Shown: piece by piece, positions 1-8,661 of the stretch
How the letters are laid out: each line of letters opens with the position of its first letter
How positions within the stretch are numbered: position 1 is the first letter of the stretch
Origin: Brevinematales bacterium
GTDB lineage: Bacteria > Spirochaetota > Brevinematia > Brevinematales > JAOACQ01
NCBI GenBank assembly: GCA_020052515.1
Contig: JAGVOW010000007.1
Location: forward strand, 1-44,824
Direction: 5' to 3'
DNA: 44,824 bases
The notes under the pieces: model-generated
Told to the model about the DNA's origin: nothing
Databases searched by the model: none
Seen by the model: the letters and a program-made list of their open reading frames with translations, nothing else
Position numbers and translations under genes: made by a program

Positions 1-227
1 AATTTGTGGCTGATTTTGAATATTTATCTGGTTATAGGCCGTTTTTAAAAATTGTGCTAATTTAAACGCTTATAAATCAGCCAGATTTTCAGCAATATCG
101 GGGGGTGAGGCGGCGCTTATATTCTACCACAATCCCTTAAATCCGCAAGGAAATTTTGGTTCTGTCGTTTTCTTGAAATTATTCCCTTTTTTTGTTAACA
201 TCTATAATAGCCTTAAAGGAGAGACAA
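1..227. other. Upstream non-coding region at window edge
   Basis: No gene is supported here. The stretch holds a 10-bp inverted repeat (TGGCTGATTT at 7-16 and its complement at 74-83). It also holds a 14-nt match (99-112) to the right end of the GC-rich repeat at 28414-28514. A TATAAT box lies at 203-208, just ahead of the ribosome binding site of the first gene. An ATG at 192 in frame with that gene lies upstream of the TATAAT box and is not used as the start. Confidence 0.5.
203..208 (+). promoter_or_regulatory. Probable -10 box of the exbB/exbD operon
   Basis: A perfect TATAAT hexamer lies 20 nt before the start codon at 228. No good -35 hexamer is found at 16-18 nt spacing, so this is a weaker promoter call than the others in the window. 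Confidence 0.35.
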
Positions 228-452
228 ATGAATCAGGCAAAATTATTAAAAATAGTCAACGTGCTGCTATTTCTTTCGGTTCTCACTCAGGTAACCACAG
301 TGGTCATTTTTAAAACCATCGGTGGGTCAGAAGCAATAGGTGAGTTGCATGAAATAAACGGTTACGTGTTTATTGCTTTGATTATAACTCATCTGGTTTT
401 AAACTGGAATTGGATAAAAAGTGTTTTGTTTAAGAAAAAGATTAAATCGTAG
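228..452 (+). CDS. Small two-helix membrane protein, DUF4405-like
   Basis: This 74-residue protein has two hydrophobic helices. The second carries a pattern HEINGYVF...THLVLNW, resembling the small cytochrome-b-like DUF4405 proteins in which histidines at helix ends can bind haem. Haem binding is inference. The start at 228 is chosen over an in-frame ATG at 192 because AAAGGAGAG sits just before it and a TATAAT box lies between the two ATGs. It is 9 nt upstream of the ExbB gene and surely co-transcribed, so it may sense or feed the energy-transducing complex. Confidence 0.7.
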   Translation: MNQAKLLKIVNVLLFLSVLTQVTTVVIFKTIGGSEAIGELHEINGYVFIALIITHLVLNWNWIKSVLFKKKIKS

Positions 453-461
453 GGGAAAAAC

Positions 462-1079
462 ATGTTTCAGAATCTCAATTTGTTTGAATTTTTATTAAAA
501 GGCGGATTCATTTTTATCCTGCTGATAGCCTGTTCGATTTTCTCGATCGCTTTGATTATCGAGCGCGCGTCTGCGTTTTTTGCAATTTTCAAAGAATCCC
601 GTAAAGTTTTTGACGATGTCCTCTGGAAGCTGAAGAAAGGAAACTTCTCAGAGGCTCTGGAAATTTGTATGAGAAGCCCTTCACTCGCGGGTAAAATTCT
701 TCTTTCCGCCCTGGAAAGAAAGGGTAAGCCCAAAGAGAAAATAGAAGAGGCTGTCCAGAGGGAAGGAATTAAGCTTTCTCTGGAACTGGAAAAAAAGCTG
801 GTATGGCTTGCTACTACGGGAAGCGTGGCCCCATTTATAGGGCTTTTCGGCACGGTACTGGGCATTATCAACGCTTTTAAAAGCATTTCTTTTGCCGAAG
901 CTTTTTCACCCAGTCTGGTGGCAAACGGCATAGCGGAAGCTCTTTTGAACACAGCGGCAGGGCTTTTTGTGGCTGTTCCGGCTGTGATTGCCTACAATAT
1001 TTTTATTAACCGGCTCCAAGCTTTCATCAAAGAGATCGAGACAAAGACCTCTGAAATAGTCGAAATAACAGCGGGGTAA
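462..1079 (+). CDS. exbB: MotA/TolQ/ExbB proton channel family protein
   Basis: A 205-residue inner-membrane protein of the TolQ/ExbB family, which forms the proton-conducting channel with ExbD/TolR to energise outer-membrane processes. Hydrophobic segments fall at about residues 14-33, 118-138 and 160-182. The family signature around TM2 ([17 protein letters not shown]) and the small-residue-rich TM3 are clear. An AGGGG ribosome binding site precedes the ATG. It is followed after 3 nt by the ExbD partner. No TonB, TolA or receptor gene is seen nearby, so the process it drives is unknown. Confidence 0.9.
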   Translation: MFQNLNLFEFLLKGGFIFILLIACSIFSIALIIERASAFFAIFKESRKVFDDVLWKLKKGNFSEALEICMRSPSLAGKILLSALERKGKPKEKIEEAVQREGIKLSLELEKKLVWLATTGSVAPFIGLFGTVLGIINAFKSISFAEAFSPSLVANGIAEALLNTAAGLFVAVPAVIAYNIFINRLQAFIKEIETKTSEIVEITAG

Positions 1080-1082
1080 GAG

Positions 1083-1511
1083 ATGATTTCTTTTCAAAAA
1101 GATAAAAAGGGCCCTTTGTGGGAAATAAACATTATACCATTTACCGACATTCTGCTGGTGATTCTGGTAGCTTTTATGGTAACAACTCCGCTTTTAATTC
1201 AATCCTCAATCAAGGTAAAGCTTCCAAAGTATAAGCTGAACTCTCCTTCTGTTCTTGAAAAAGAACAGAACAAGCTGATTATCGCCATTACGCAGGAAGG
1301 GAAAATATTTTTGAATGATCATCCAGTACGGGATCTGCTGGATCTGGAAAACAAGCTTAAAAGCGCTTCCATTCAAGAAAAGATAGTTACGGTAAACGCG
1401 GACCAGAATGCTTACTACGGCATAGTAGCAAAGGTGTTGAGCCTGTCCCAATCGCTGGGGGCCTTAAAATTAGAGCTGTCTATTCAAAATGAGAAGGAAG
1501 AAAATCCTTAA
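1083..1511 (+). CDS. exbD: Biopolymer transport protein ExbD/TolR
   Basis: A 142-residue ExbD/TolR protein: short cytoplasmic N-terminus, one transmembrane helix at about residues 19-40 (NIIPFTDILLVILVAFMV), then a periplasmic domain. Asp22 in the helix matches the conserved proton-carrying Asp of the family. It completes the channel with the preceding gene. Its last 4 nt overlap the 3' end of a gene on the opposite strand, with no terminator between them. Confidence 0.9.
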   Translation: MISFQKDKKGPLWEINIIPFTDILLVILVAFMVTTPLLIQSSIKVKLPKYKLNSPSVLEKEQNKLIIAITQEGKIFLNDHPVRDLLDLENKLKSASIQEKIVTVNADQNAYYGIVAKVLSLSQSLGALKLELSIQNEKEENP

Positions 1512-1822
1512 TGAAATCGAGCTGCAGCGACAAAAAAGATCATTCGCACGACAATAATTCCAACCAAAGTTATTGCTACAAACAATAGAGTGTTCAGAAA
1601 ACCCCGGCGATATTGCGAAAAAACCTCGCTCTTTGGCTTGATTTTTATCTTTTCACGAAAACGGCTTGCGATAGAGATAAAGATCAGCAACAACACAAGT
1701 ATAACAACAAAGGCAAAATAGCCCATTTTAGAAAAGCTCGCAAAGGCAAACAAGCTGTAAACCAGGCCCAGTTCTAAAAGAACTACTAAAATCATTAGAA
1801 AAAAATATTGAATGGTTTTCAT
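1508..1822 (-). CDS. Small membrane protein of unknown function
   Basis: A 104-residue protein with three predicted helices (about 5-27, 33-53 and 76-98) and a basic loop between the second and third. I do not recognise a family. Its start overlaps the stop of pncC in an ATGA arrangement, so it is translated as the last gene of the GtrA-FAD oxidoreductase-PncC operon. Its 3' end overlaps the exbD stop by 4 nt. Confidence 0.65.
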   Translation of the reverse strand: MKTIQYFFLMILVVLLELGLVYSLFAFASFSKMGYFAFVVILVLLLIFISIASRFREKIKIKPKSEVFSQYRRGFLNTLLFVAITLVGIIVVRMIFFVAAARFH

Positions 1823-2358
1823 GCATTTCCCCTATCGATTTTCGGTACAATCTGGATCTCTATTAGGTTCTTTAAATCAGCAAAAATAAAGTTCTTGTTT
1901 TCTAAAAATTTCTCTATCAGTTCTAAACTTCTTTTGGCCGTTTGGGTCCTGATACTTTTTCTCGAGCCTTTGAACTGAAAATGCAGAACCACCGTTTCAT
2001 TTCTATCCCCAAAGCCGATATAAACAGTCCCGACAGGCTTCTGCTGGCTTCCCCCGCCAGGCCCGGCAATGCCGGTAATAGATAAAAACAGATCCGCTGA
2101 TATTATTTTACGCAGGCCTTCTACCATCGCCTGCGCTGTTTCAAAACTCACCGCGCCGTACTGATCTAATGTTTGCTCCCCAACATCCAAAAGCCTGGTC
2201 TTTAGAAGATTGCTATAGACTACAAGGCCTCCATAAAAAGCAAGAGAGGCCCCCGGGATATCCGTTATTTCTTTTGTCAAAAGCCCGCCAGTGCAGGACT
2301 CAGCGCAGATAAGCTTCTTACCGGATTCCAGAAGTTTATTTACAACACGCTTCAGCAT
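1819..2358 (-). CDS. pncC: Nicotinamide-nucleotide amidase (CinA C-terminal domain)
   Basis: A 179-residue stand-alone CinA C-terminal domain. Family members deamidate NMN to nicotinic acid mononucleotide in pyridine nucleotide salvage. The signature AESCTGG is at residues 19-25, followed by IPGAS and a later GIAGPGGG loop, all typical. The N-terminal MoCF-like domain of full CinA is absent, as in E. coli PncC. It overlaps the upstream FAD gene by 7 nt and the downstream membrane gene by 4 nt. Confidence 0.88.
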   Translation of the reverse strand: MLKRVVNKLLESGKKLICAESCTGGLLTKEITDIPGASLAFYGGLVVYSNLLKTRLLDVGEQTLDQYGAVSFETAQAMVEGLRKIISADLFLSITGIAGPGGGSQQKPVGTVYIGFGDRNETVVLHFQFKGSRKSIRTQTAKRSLELIEKFLENKNFIFADLKNLIEIQIVPKIDRGNA

Positions 2359-3932
2359 TTTTTCTCCTCATGGTAATCCTCTTCCGCATTTACTGCCCAA
2401 ATATTGTCTTTTGACAAAATACCGCTTTTTATATTTTCGACCGCGGCCATCGCTGAAAGCATAGAATGATCCATATTATTATAGCGATGCATCCCATTTC
2501 GGCCTATCAGGAATAAATTCTCAAAGGAATTAAAAAAAGTTTTGACCAGGTCAAAATGCTGATACGTCCCAAAATAAGCCGGATAGGTCTTGGGCACCCG
2601 AATCACTACACTGTCCAGGACATCTTCCTCTTCTATTATACCGATAGAAGCAAGTTCCCGCACCGCAAACTTTGTAAAATCCGGGTCGCTCTGATTCCAG
2701 AGCTCATCCCCTTCATTACAGAAGTATTCGAGACCAAGCCAGGCCTTTTTCTGATCTGAAGCCATATAGGGGCTCCAGTTATTGAAAAACTGAAGTCTGC
2801 CTACTTTCACTTCTCTTTCCTGAATATAAATCCAATTGTCCGGAATGAAATCATAAAGCGTCTTTATGTTCGTTTGATTTTTTATTTTGAGTTTCTTTAA
2901 GAGAAGCCCTACCGTAATGAAATCACGGTATTTCAAACCATCTGCTATCTTTAAAACGCTTTGTGGAATTTTGATATTAAAAGCATGGATAAGATCCTTT
3001 ACCGCCATAGTAGAAAAGAAATAATCCCCTTTTAGCTTTTCTGTTTCTCCATTTTTCTCATTTTTCACAATCACTTCTTCAACCCGGTTTCCCTTTGCCT
3101 CTAACCCCACTACTTTCTGAAAGAAGCGGATTTCCCCGCCTTTTGCCAGGATCATCTTAGCCGCTTCTTCCCACAATTGGCCTGGACCGTATTTCGGGTA
3201 GAGAAATTGTTCAATCAGGCTGGTCTCCGTATTTTTCTGCGACAAAGAAGCATCTTTTATAAAAAGGCTTTTCAAAGCATGAAAAAGCGCCTTTGTGAGA
3301 GAAAGCCCTTTTATTCTTTGAGCTCCCCAGTCTTTGCTGATTTCGCCGCATGGAATGCCCCATACTTTTTCGGTATAATCCTTAAAAAATGTCTGATAAA
3401 GCCTTTTTCCAAAACGGTTGATAAAAAAATCCTCCAATGAATTCTCATTGCGGATAGGAAAAATTTTTGTTTTCAGGTAACTAAACCCAATGAATAAAAT
3501 ACGGAAAAAACCCAGATTTCGAAAAGTATTCCAGTTGAAAGCGACCGGATAATCAAAAAACCGCTTAAGATAATAAATTCGTGATAGGCGGCTTCTGATC
3601 AGCATAACTTCATCTTTCTTTTCTGGATCCGGCGCATTCGGCGTTTTCGAAAGGGGGATCTGCCTATTCAGAAGCTCATCGTCCCTGGAAGGCGCACCCT
3701 GCAGAGGAAGTATTTTGTTCCACCACTCCCTGACTTTGGCGGATTTTGAAAAAAAGCGATGCCCCCCAATGTCTATGCGGTTGCCTTTGTAATTTACCGT
3801 TTTAGAAATTCCACCTATATCTCCTGTCATTTCCAAAATCACCGGCCGGATTTTTGTCTTTTCAAGAAGTTCCAGCGCGGCTGTAAGGCCGGCAGGTCCA
3901 GCCCCTATGATAATGGCGGTCTCTTCTTTCAC
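2352..3932 (-). CDS. FAD-dependent oxidoreductase, amine-oxidase/UGM-like
   Basis: A 526-residue flavoprotein with an N-terminal FAD-binding GxGxxG motif (residues 10-15), a following GGISKT region and a C-terminal second FAD contact ([16 protein letters not shown]). The fold belongs to the NAD(P)/FAD oxidoreductases related to protoporphyrinogen oxidase and UDP-galactopyranose mutase. Members next to GtrA genes are thought to act in glycan or lipid-linked sugar metabolism, but the substrate is not known. The start is GTG after AAGGGG. It lies 14 nt after GtrA in the same operon. Confidence 0.75.
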   Translation of the reverse strand: MKEETAIIIGAGPAGLTAALELLEKTKIRPVILEMTGDIGGISKTVNYKGNRIDIGGHRFFSKSAKVREWWNKILPLQGAPSRDDELLNRQIPLSKTPNAPDPEKKDEVMLIRSRLSRIYYLKRFFDYPVAFNWNTFRNLGFFRILFIGFSYLKTKIFPIRNENSLEDFFINRFGKRLYQTFFKDYTEKVWGIPCGEISKDWGAQRIKGLSLTKALFHALKSLFIKDASLSQKNTETSLIEQFLYPKYGPGQLWEEAAKMILAKGGEIRFFQKVVGLEAKGNRVEEVIVKNEKNGETEKLKGDYFFSTMAVKDLIHAFNIKIPQSVLKIADGLKYRDFITVGLLLKKLKIKNQTNIKTLYDFIPDNWIYIQEREVKVGRLQFFNNWSPYMASDQKKAWLGLEYFCNEGDELWNQSDPDFTKFAVRELASIGIIEEEDVLDSVVIRVPKTYPAYFGTYQHFDLVKTFFNSFENLFLIGRNGMHRYNNMDHSMLSAMAAVENIKSGILSKDNIWAVNAEEDYHEEKKC

Positions 3933-3946
3933 CGATTGTTCCCCTT

Positions 3947-4444
3947 TTATTCTTTAACTTTTTCAGGCTTCCGGAAAAGTAAAACTTTTTTTGCCGTAAA
4001 ATTCCATAAATAGACTATAGCTGTAGCAAAAAGCTTCGCGATCATAATACGAAGGCGTTTTTCTTCTATCCAGAACAAAGAAGTAAAAACATGTTCTGTA
4101 AAAAACCATATAAAAAAAAGGTTAAGCATAAGGCCAGAAAGCCCAATCAAGGCAAAAACGCCAAATTCGATCAGAGGATTTTTTACCGAGCGATCTGCGA
4201 AAACCCATCTAATACTCAAGATATAATTGACCGTTATGCCCAGTAAAAAAGAAAGCGAGGCCGCTAAAAGATAATATTGCCGAAAAAAATCAAAATTAAT
4301 CAAAAGAAAAAGCAAGCCCGCATCCAGCAAGAAAGCAAAAGTCCCAACCAGACTATAACGAAAAAACTGAACTAAGACATGGCTAGACCGATTTACAAAA
4401 AGCTTCTCAAACAAAAGATTTTTTCCTCTCATCCAATACATCAT
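3947..4444 (-). CDS. GtrA-like membrane protein
   Basis: A 165-residue four-helix membrane protein. The opening pattern ([22 protein letters not shown]) and the [15 protein letters not shown] region are typical of the GtrA/DPMS family, often taken to move polyprenol-linked sugars across the inner membrane. It heads a four-gene operon with its own promoter (4465-4493). No good ribosome binding site precedes the ATG at 4444, and the predicted transcript begins only about 14 nt upstream, so the exact start is uncertain. Confidence 0.8.
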   Translation of the reverse strand: MMYWMRGKNLLFEKLFVNRSSHVLVQFFRYSLVGTFAFLLDAGLLFLLINFDFFRQYYLLAASLSFLLGITVNYILSIRWVFADRSVKNPLIEFGVFALIGLSGLMLNLFFIWFFTEHVFTSLFWIEEKRLRIMIAKLFATAIVYLWNFTAKKVLLFRKPEKVKE

Positions 4445-4464
4445 TGCTAATTTAAAGCGGTAAT

Positions 4465-4493
4465 ACTATAAACAAAATCGGTCGAAAAATCAA
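4465..4493 (-). promoter_or_regulatory. Sigma70-type promoter of the gtrA operon
   Basis: On the minus strand TTGATT (4488-4493) and TATAGT (4465-4470) are separated by exactly 17 nt, placing the transcription start about 14 nt before the GtrA ATG. Confidence 0.65.
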
Positions 4494-4514
4494 ATTTAAT
4501 CCTTCTATAGAAAC

Positions 4515-5939
4515 TCATCTCATTGTCATTGCCCTTTCCAACAAATTTTTGATGGAAACATCTTTTGCGAAATCCAGGGCAGTATTATTTTCCTTATTTT
4601 TTTCATTGGCATCCGCACCTTTTTCCAGCAAGAATTTTACAATGTCAAAATTTCCATTATAAGAAGCCGCCATTAACGCGGTATAACCCTCATCGTTTCT
4701 TGCTTTCACATCCATTCCTTTATCCAAAAAAAGTTTAACAAGCTCCAGTTTCCCATTATAAGAAGCCGCCATTAACGCGGTATTCCCATAATTATTTTTA
4801 ACATGGGGGTCTGCCCCTTTCTCTAAAACAAGCTTCACCAACTGTAAATCGCAATTATTAGCCGCTAGAATTAATGCCGTATTACCATTAGCATCTTTCA
4901 CATTGGCATCAGCACATTTTTCTAAAAGCAGTTTTGCAATATTAGAATTGCCCTTATAACAAGCTTTCATAAGAGAAGTCCAGCCAAAGTGATTCTTTTT
5001 ATTGACATCAGCGCTTTTTCTCACCAAAAGCTCTGCAATATCCAGATAACCCTTCTCTGAAACGCTCAAGAGAGGCGTTTTTCCGCTTTCATTTTCCGTA
5101 TTAACATCCGCGCCATTTTTAAGCAATGTACTTGCTACCTCGAAATTGCCATTATCGCAGGCCAACAAAAGTGCCGTATTACCGTTTAGATCTCTGGAAG
5201 ACAGATCAGCACCATTCTGAAGTAAAAGTTTTACTATTCTCAAATCATTATTATAAGAAGCTATCATCAAAGGAGTCCAGCCTTTGCTGTTTTTGACGTT
5301 TAATTCCGCTTTTCTGTTAATTAAATTCTTCACTGCCAATTCTTCGTTTCTCAAAACCGCCACCATTAAAGCCGTCCAACCATCTTTATTCTTAACATTA
5401 ACATCGGCTCTCTGATTTAATAGAAGTTTAAAAATTTTATCCTGTTTTTTATTAATAGCCCACATAAGCACACTATTGCCGTCTCTATCACGATTATTTA
5501 AAAAAGCGGAAATTTTAGCAAATTTCCCCGCTTCTTTTGCCATACCGCAGGCTGTGTAAATCAAAAGAGGGGAAATCCCGCCGTTTTTTTCAGGAGAAAG
5601 TATGTCTTTACTTTCAACCAGAAGCTCGACCAATTCTCTATGACCATTTAAAGCCGCTAGTACTAACGGAGTACATCCGTTCTCATTGGTCACATAAACA
5701 TCCGCCCCTGATTTTATGGCAAATTTAGCCATCTCCAGATCACCATTCTGGCAAGCCAATAAAAGAGCCTCTGATTTTTGAGCATATTTTTTATCCAATT
5801 TTTCCGTTCCATTGACTATTTTCCATTGAATCAACCCGATATTGGCCTTTTCCATCACACAAAAAACCTTGCCTGGGTTCAAATAAAAGAAGGCAAAAGA
5901 AATAAAACAAACAATTTCTAAAAAAAGCCTGAAAAACAT
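4515..5939 (-). CDS. Exported ankyrin-repeat protein
   Basis: A 474-residue protein with a hydrophobic N-terminus (about residues 1-20, signal peptide or anchor) and then roughly a dozen ankyrin repeats of about 33 residues covering most of the chain (patterns such as GNTALMAASYNG and LLLEKGADAN). Ankyrin arrays bind protein partners, and the export signal places this one in the periplasm or membrane. A GAGGAGGG ribosome binding site precedes the start. Two neighbouring repeats near the C-terminus are almost identical at DNA level, a sign of recent unit duplication. It is a single-gene unit. Confidence 0.85.
   Translation of the reverse strand: MFFRLFLEIVCFISFAFFYLNPGKVFCVMEKANIGLIQWKIVNGTEKLDKKYAQKSEALLLACQNGDLEMAKFAIKSGADVYVTNENGCTPLVLAALNGHRELVELLVESKDILSPEKNGGISPLLIYTACGMAKEAGKFAKISAFLNNRDRDGNSVLMWAINKKQDKIFKLLLNQRADVNVKNKDGWTALMVAVLRNEELAVKNLINRKAELNVKNSKGWTPLMIASYNNDLRIVKLLLQNGADLSSRDLNGNTALLLACDNGNFEVASTLLKNGADVNTENESGKTPLLSVSEKGYLDIAELLVRKSADVNKKNHFGWTSLMKACYKGNSNIAKLLLEKCADANVKDANGNTALILAANNCDLQLVKLVLEKGADPHVKNNYGNTALMAASYNGKLELVKLFLDKGMDVKARNDEGYTALMAASYNGNFDIVKFLLEKGADANEKNKENNTALDFAKDVSIKNLLERAMTMR
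4654..4783 (-). repeat. Duplicated ankyrin unit at DNA level
   Basis: A 31-nt stretch is repeated exactly at 4654-4684 and 4753-4783. The offset is 99 nt, one 33-codon ankyrin unit. Both copies encode TALMAASYNG. Confidence 0.8.
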
Positions 5940-5964
5940 ACTTCCCTCCTCAAAAATTGCCCGC

Positions 5965-6116
5965 TTTTTATCCTACTTTTCCCCCTCCTTTTTTTATCAT
6001 GAATAATACTTTCTTAACTTTTTTTGCCCCCTAATACAGATATTTTATCATACTTCATATCATCCATACAAGCTACCTGAGGTACTGTTTTTATCCTACT
6101 TTTGGTAGGATAAAAA
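5965..6116. repeat. TTTTTATCCTAC repeats, one pair forming a 12-bp hairpin
   Basis: TTTTTATCCTAC occurs at 5965-5976 and 6088-6099, and its complement at 6105-6116. The last two make a 12-bp stem with a 5-nt loop. The direct repeat extends to 16 nt (5965-5980 and 6088-6103). The first copy is about 26 nt upstream of the ankyrin gene start. It could be an operator pair, or a backup terminator behind the one at 6115-6148. Confidence 0.6.
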
Positions 6117-6148
6117 AAGGCGGGACACAATAATATGTCCCGCCTTTT
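6115..6148 (-). terminator. Rho-independent terminator of the sigma-factor operon
   Basis: A 13-bp stem (6115-6127 with 6136-6148) with a GGCGGGACA core and an 8-nt loop is followed on the minus strand by a T-run. It lies 22 nt after the stop of the small membrane gene and overlaps the next hairpin. Confidence 0.85.
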
Positions 6149-6170
6149 CCTTAAAACACAAGGATAATCT

Positions 6171-6602
6171 CTACTTTTTGGCTTCCTGGTTATTTTCAAT
6201 ATGCTTTTCAAAAAGCGCCTTCCCTTCTTTTACCCACCAGTCATCAAAATACTTCCAGTTTCGCCAGCCGCCTTTTATATTCCATTCATCACCGGCCCAA
6301 TCTTCCCCATGTTTCCATTGCCTGAAACGTCTCTGCATATGCCAATGCCCTCCAGAAGCAGCATGCCGCCAGCCGCCGAAAACCCTGAAAAGGCTTCCCA
6401 ATATCATTAAGAACGCCATCATTCCCGCCGCCTGCCAGAATTCAAGGGCTTTTATCCCAAACAATCCGGGAAGCAGCCAATTCCAGAGATTTTGAAACGC
6501 CAGTGTAAACCCATAAAGAGCAATAATCACAAAGGCTATTCCAGCAACAACCGAAAAGAAGATTACCAAAGGATTTCTCCAGTACCCTCGCCTCATAAAC
6601 AT
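6171..6602 (-). CDS. Small membrane protein paired with ECF-like sigma factor
   Basis: A 143-residue protein with two hydrophobic segments (about residues 12-35 and 55-76) and a Trp-, His- and Arg-rich cytoplasmic tail. The pattern LWNWLLPGLFGIKALEFWQA is one I know from small proteins that commonly follow sigma-70-like genes in diverse bacteria. A role as membrane regulator or target of the sigma factor is inference. The ribosome binding site AGGAGGTG fits the start at 6602 better than the second ATG. It lies 3 nt after the sigma gene and is closed by a strong terminator. Confidence 0.7.
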   Translation of the reverse strand: MFMRRGYWRNPLVIFFSVVAGIAFVIIALYGFTLAFQNLWNWLLPGLFGIKALEFWQAAGMMAFLMILGSLFRVFGGWRHAASGGHWHMQRRFRQWKHGEDWAGDEWNIKGGWRNWKYFDDWWVKEGKALFEKHIENNQEAKK

Positions 6603-6605
6603 AAT

Positions 6606-7145
6606 TCACCTCCTATCTTCCCATTGATCTTTTAAAATTTTCCTAAGAGCTTCCTCCGCCCTTGCTTTGCGGGACAAAAGAGTTCCTATTGGAACTCCCC
6701 ATTCCTCCGCAAGTTCCTGGTAGCTCCATTGATCCAGCTCAATAGCTTCCCATATTTTCTTTTGGCCCGGCTTAATATGATCCAATGCCTCAAAAAGAAC
6801 TTTCCGGTATTTTTCATTCTCCAATATTTTTTCAACACCGCTATTTTCATCCAGAAACCCCTCGATCAGATCATCCGGCCCTTCTTTCAATTGAATTTCC
6901 GGATTGCGTTCCTTCTTGCGGAAATAATCCGCCAGCCAATTACACGCCGTACGATAGATATAAGCCGCCATATTTCCAATAGAGGTATTTAAAGGCGCGG
7001 AAAGCACCCGAAGCACGACATCCTGAACAATATCTTCCGCCTCCATCCCCGATACCCGATAAAGTTTTTTCCGGATAAAGCCTTCCAACACTTCTCTTTC
7101 TTCCTGAAAAAAACGAATTATTTCTTCTTCGTTTTCTTTGAGCAT
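6606..7145 (-). CDS. RNA polymerase sigma factor, sigma-70 family (ECF-like)
   Basis: A 179-residue two-domain sigma factor: region 2 around residues 33-50 (AEDIVQDVVLRVL) and a C-terminal region 4 helix-turn-helix (YQELAEEWGVPIGTLLSRK). Size and domains match ECF sigma factors, which direct RNA polymerase to stress or envelope genes. No recognisable zinc-type anti-sigma gene follows. The next gene is a small membrane protein that may take a similar role. A GGAG site precedes the ATG. No convincing own promoter was found in the 128-nt upstream gap. Confidence 0.87.
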   Translation of the reverse strand: MLKENEEEIIRFFQEEREVLEGFIRKKLYRVSGMEAEDIVQDVVLRVLSAPLNTSIGNMAAYIYRTACNWLADYFRKKERNPEIQLKEGPDDLIEGFLDENSGVEKILENEKYRKVLFEALDHIKPGQKKIWEAIELDQWSYQELAEEWGVPIGTLLSRKARAEEALRKILKDQWEDRR

Positions 7146-7273
7146 AAAAGAATTTCTCCTTCGCTTTTCTGATGATATAGACGCGGAGGGGCCATTTTTA
7201 TTTCATAATTGTAAATATTCTTAAAAGGAATGGGTTTTTGCGAAAGTTACATCATAAGAATAGTAAAAAGAAT

Positions 7274-8497
7274 TTACTCGCCAATATAATTGTCGAGGTA
7301 TTTTTCCAGTTTCTTGGGAATATTTAAAAAGATAACACCTATTCGAAACGAATTCTGCTTCTTTTTTTCTTTGTAAACAATTTTGCAAGGCACTTGAAGG
7401 GGCTCGCGAACATCGGGCAAATAAATCCGGCACAAGCAACCATGAGATTGAATATCCCGAGTAACAAAAAAAGACATCCCTAATCTCGAAATATCCTGCA
7501 GCTCAACTCCTTTGCTTTCTTTTGTGTTTTTTTCTTCTTTGATTTCTATATTTAAGTTCCCGATTTTTTTTAAACGAATAGAGCTCCTTCTTTCGACTAC
7601 GACGGTATTCCTTCCCCTTCTTTTTGCCTGGTATAACAAATCATCAACCGCGTTGATTAATTCGTCTACACTCTGGCCATGATCAGGAAAAGAAACAACC
7701 CCGGCGCTAAAACGCATAGGCGAATGCATGTATTTCAGGATGTTTGCCGGAGCGGCTTCAAAAGAAGATAGTTTTTTTTTGATCCGTTCTAAAACAATCA
7801 AAGTCTGCTTAATTTGAAAATCGGGCAGAATGACCAGGAATTCATCGCCGCCATAACGGCCAACCATATCAATCTCCCGAACGCTATTACACAGAATAGA
7901 AGTAAACCATTTTAAGAATTTATTCCCCACAATATGACCATATTGATCATTGATTTCTTTGAAATAATCAATATCCAGCATCACTATTGTCATTTCCCGT
8001 CCATACCGCCTGCTTTCTAAGATTTTTCTTTCCAGAAGTTCTATCACAAAGCGGTAATTCATACAGCCTGTCAATTCATCCCGAAACGCGATGCTTTTAT
8101 ATTCTTCTCTCTGTTCCTTAATTTTCTTCTCATTGTCTGAAAGATATCCAATAATGATGCCGCCTGAAAAATAGGCAATAAAACGAACCACAGCAAATTG
8201 ACTGGCGACATCCGTGTACCCATAGCCTGGAAATAGAGAAATCTCCATGAAAAATATCAGCACCGACAAAACAGACATACCAATGCCGCCTTTCAGGCCG
8301 AACCAGAAAGCTCCGATATTAATCAAGAGCATATAGATATAGCGTAACCCAACATTGAAAGAATGCGTGTGAATTCTTATGATAACCAGAATCGCGACAC
8401 AGACAAGCAAAAGAACTATTTTAGCCGTTTTTAGACAAAAAACTCTTTTCAACGATGGAAAAAAAGAAGTCAAACAAGAAAAAGGAATGGATTTCAT
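7274..8497 (-). CDS. Membrane diguanylate cyclase with C-terminal PilZ domain
   Basis: A 407-residue protein with about four N-terminal helices, a GGDEF domain and a PilZ domain. The catalytic GGDEF (residues 216-220) is intact. An RxxD inhibitory site (REID, 207-210) sits exactly five residues before it. The PilZ motifs RRSSIR (303-308) and DISRLG (335-340) are intact. So the protein should make cyclic di-GMP and also bind it twice. The start at 8497 is chosen over 8509 because GAGG lies just before it and the promoter puts transcription start near 8509. It has its own promoter and no partner gene. Confidence 0.92.
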   Translation of the reverse strand: MKSIPFSCLTSFFPSLKRVFCLKTAKIVLLLVCVAILVIIRIHTHSFNVGLRYIYMLLINIGAFWFGLKGGIGMSVLSVLIFFMEISLFPGYGYTDVASQFAVVRFIAYFSGGIIIGYLSDNEKKIKEQREEYKSIAFRDELTGCMNYRFVIELLERKILESRRYGREMTIVMLDIDYFKEINDQYGHIVGNKFLKWFTSILCNSVREIDMVGRYGGDEFLVILPDFQIKQTLIVLERIKKKLSSFEAAPANILKYMHSPMRFSAGVVSFPDHGQSVDELINAVDDLLYQAKRRGRNTVVVERRSSIRLKKIGNLNIEIKEEKNTKESKGVELQDISRLGMSFFVTRDIQSHGCLCRIYLPDVREPLQVPCKIVYKEKKKQNSFRIGVIFLNIPKKLEKYLDNYIGE

Positions 8498-8515
8498 GTT
8501 TTTCCTCATAAGATA

Positions 8516-8543
8516 ATTCTATCTCATTCTAATAGATTGTCAA
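8516..8543 (-). promoter_or_regulatory. Sigma70-type promoter of the GGDEF-PilZ gene
   Basis: On the minus strand a consensus TTGACA (8538-8543) and TAGAAT (8516-8521) are 16 nt apart. Transcription would begin around 8509, on top of the upstream in-frame ATG, which supports translation from the ATG at 8497. Confidence 0.7.
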
Positions 8544-8598
8544 CTAGTTCTAATAACTTTATATATCTTCCACAAAAATGATTTTAAAAATTCTTTTT

Positions 8599-8627
8599 TT
8601 GAGCCTATCTCGGTACTATATTATAAA
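8599..8627 (+). promoter_or_regulatory. Sigma70-type promoter before the 30-aa ORF
   Basis: TTGAGC (8599-8604) and TATAAA (8622-8627) are separated by 17 nt. The predicted start lies about 29 nt upstream of a short ORF that has a strong ribosome binding site. Confidence 0.5.
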
Positions 8628-8661
8628 TTTAAGGTGTATATTGTAAAAAAGGGGGAGAAAA

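Noticed and set aside
467-952. 161-codon minus-strand frame
   Set aside because: Lies wholly inside exbB on the other strand, low-complexity Ser/Lys composition, no ribosome binding site.
4515-5939. Tandem DNA repeats resembling a CRISPR or satellite array
   Set aside because: The 99-nt periodicity is that of coding ankyrin units; no conserved short repeat with unique spacers exists.
6014-6211. 65-codon minus-strand frame
   Set aside because: Crosses the terminator hairpin at 6115-6148 and the repeat hairpin; composition not protein-like.
7146-7273. ECF-type promoter before the sigma factor
   Set aside because: No convincing -35 (GGAAC or TGAAAC type) paired with a -10 at the right distance.
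8498-8509. Upstream ATG for the GGDEF-PilZ gene
   Set aside because: Falls at the predicted transcription start and lacks a ribosome binding site; GAGG fits the ATG at 8497.
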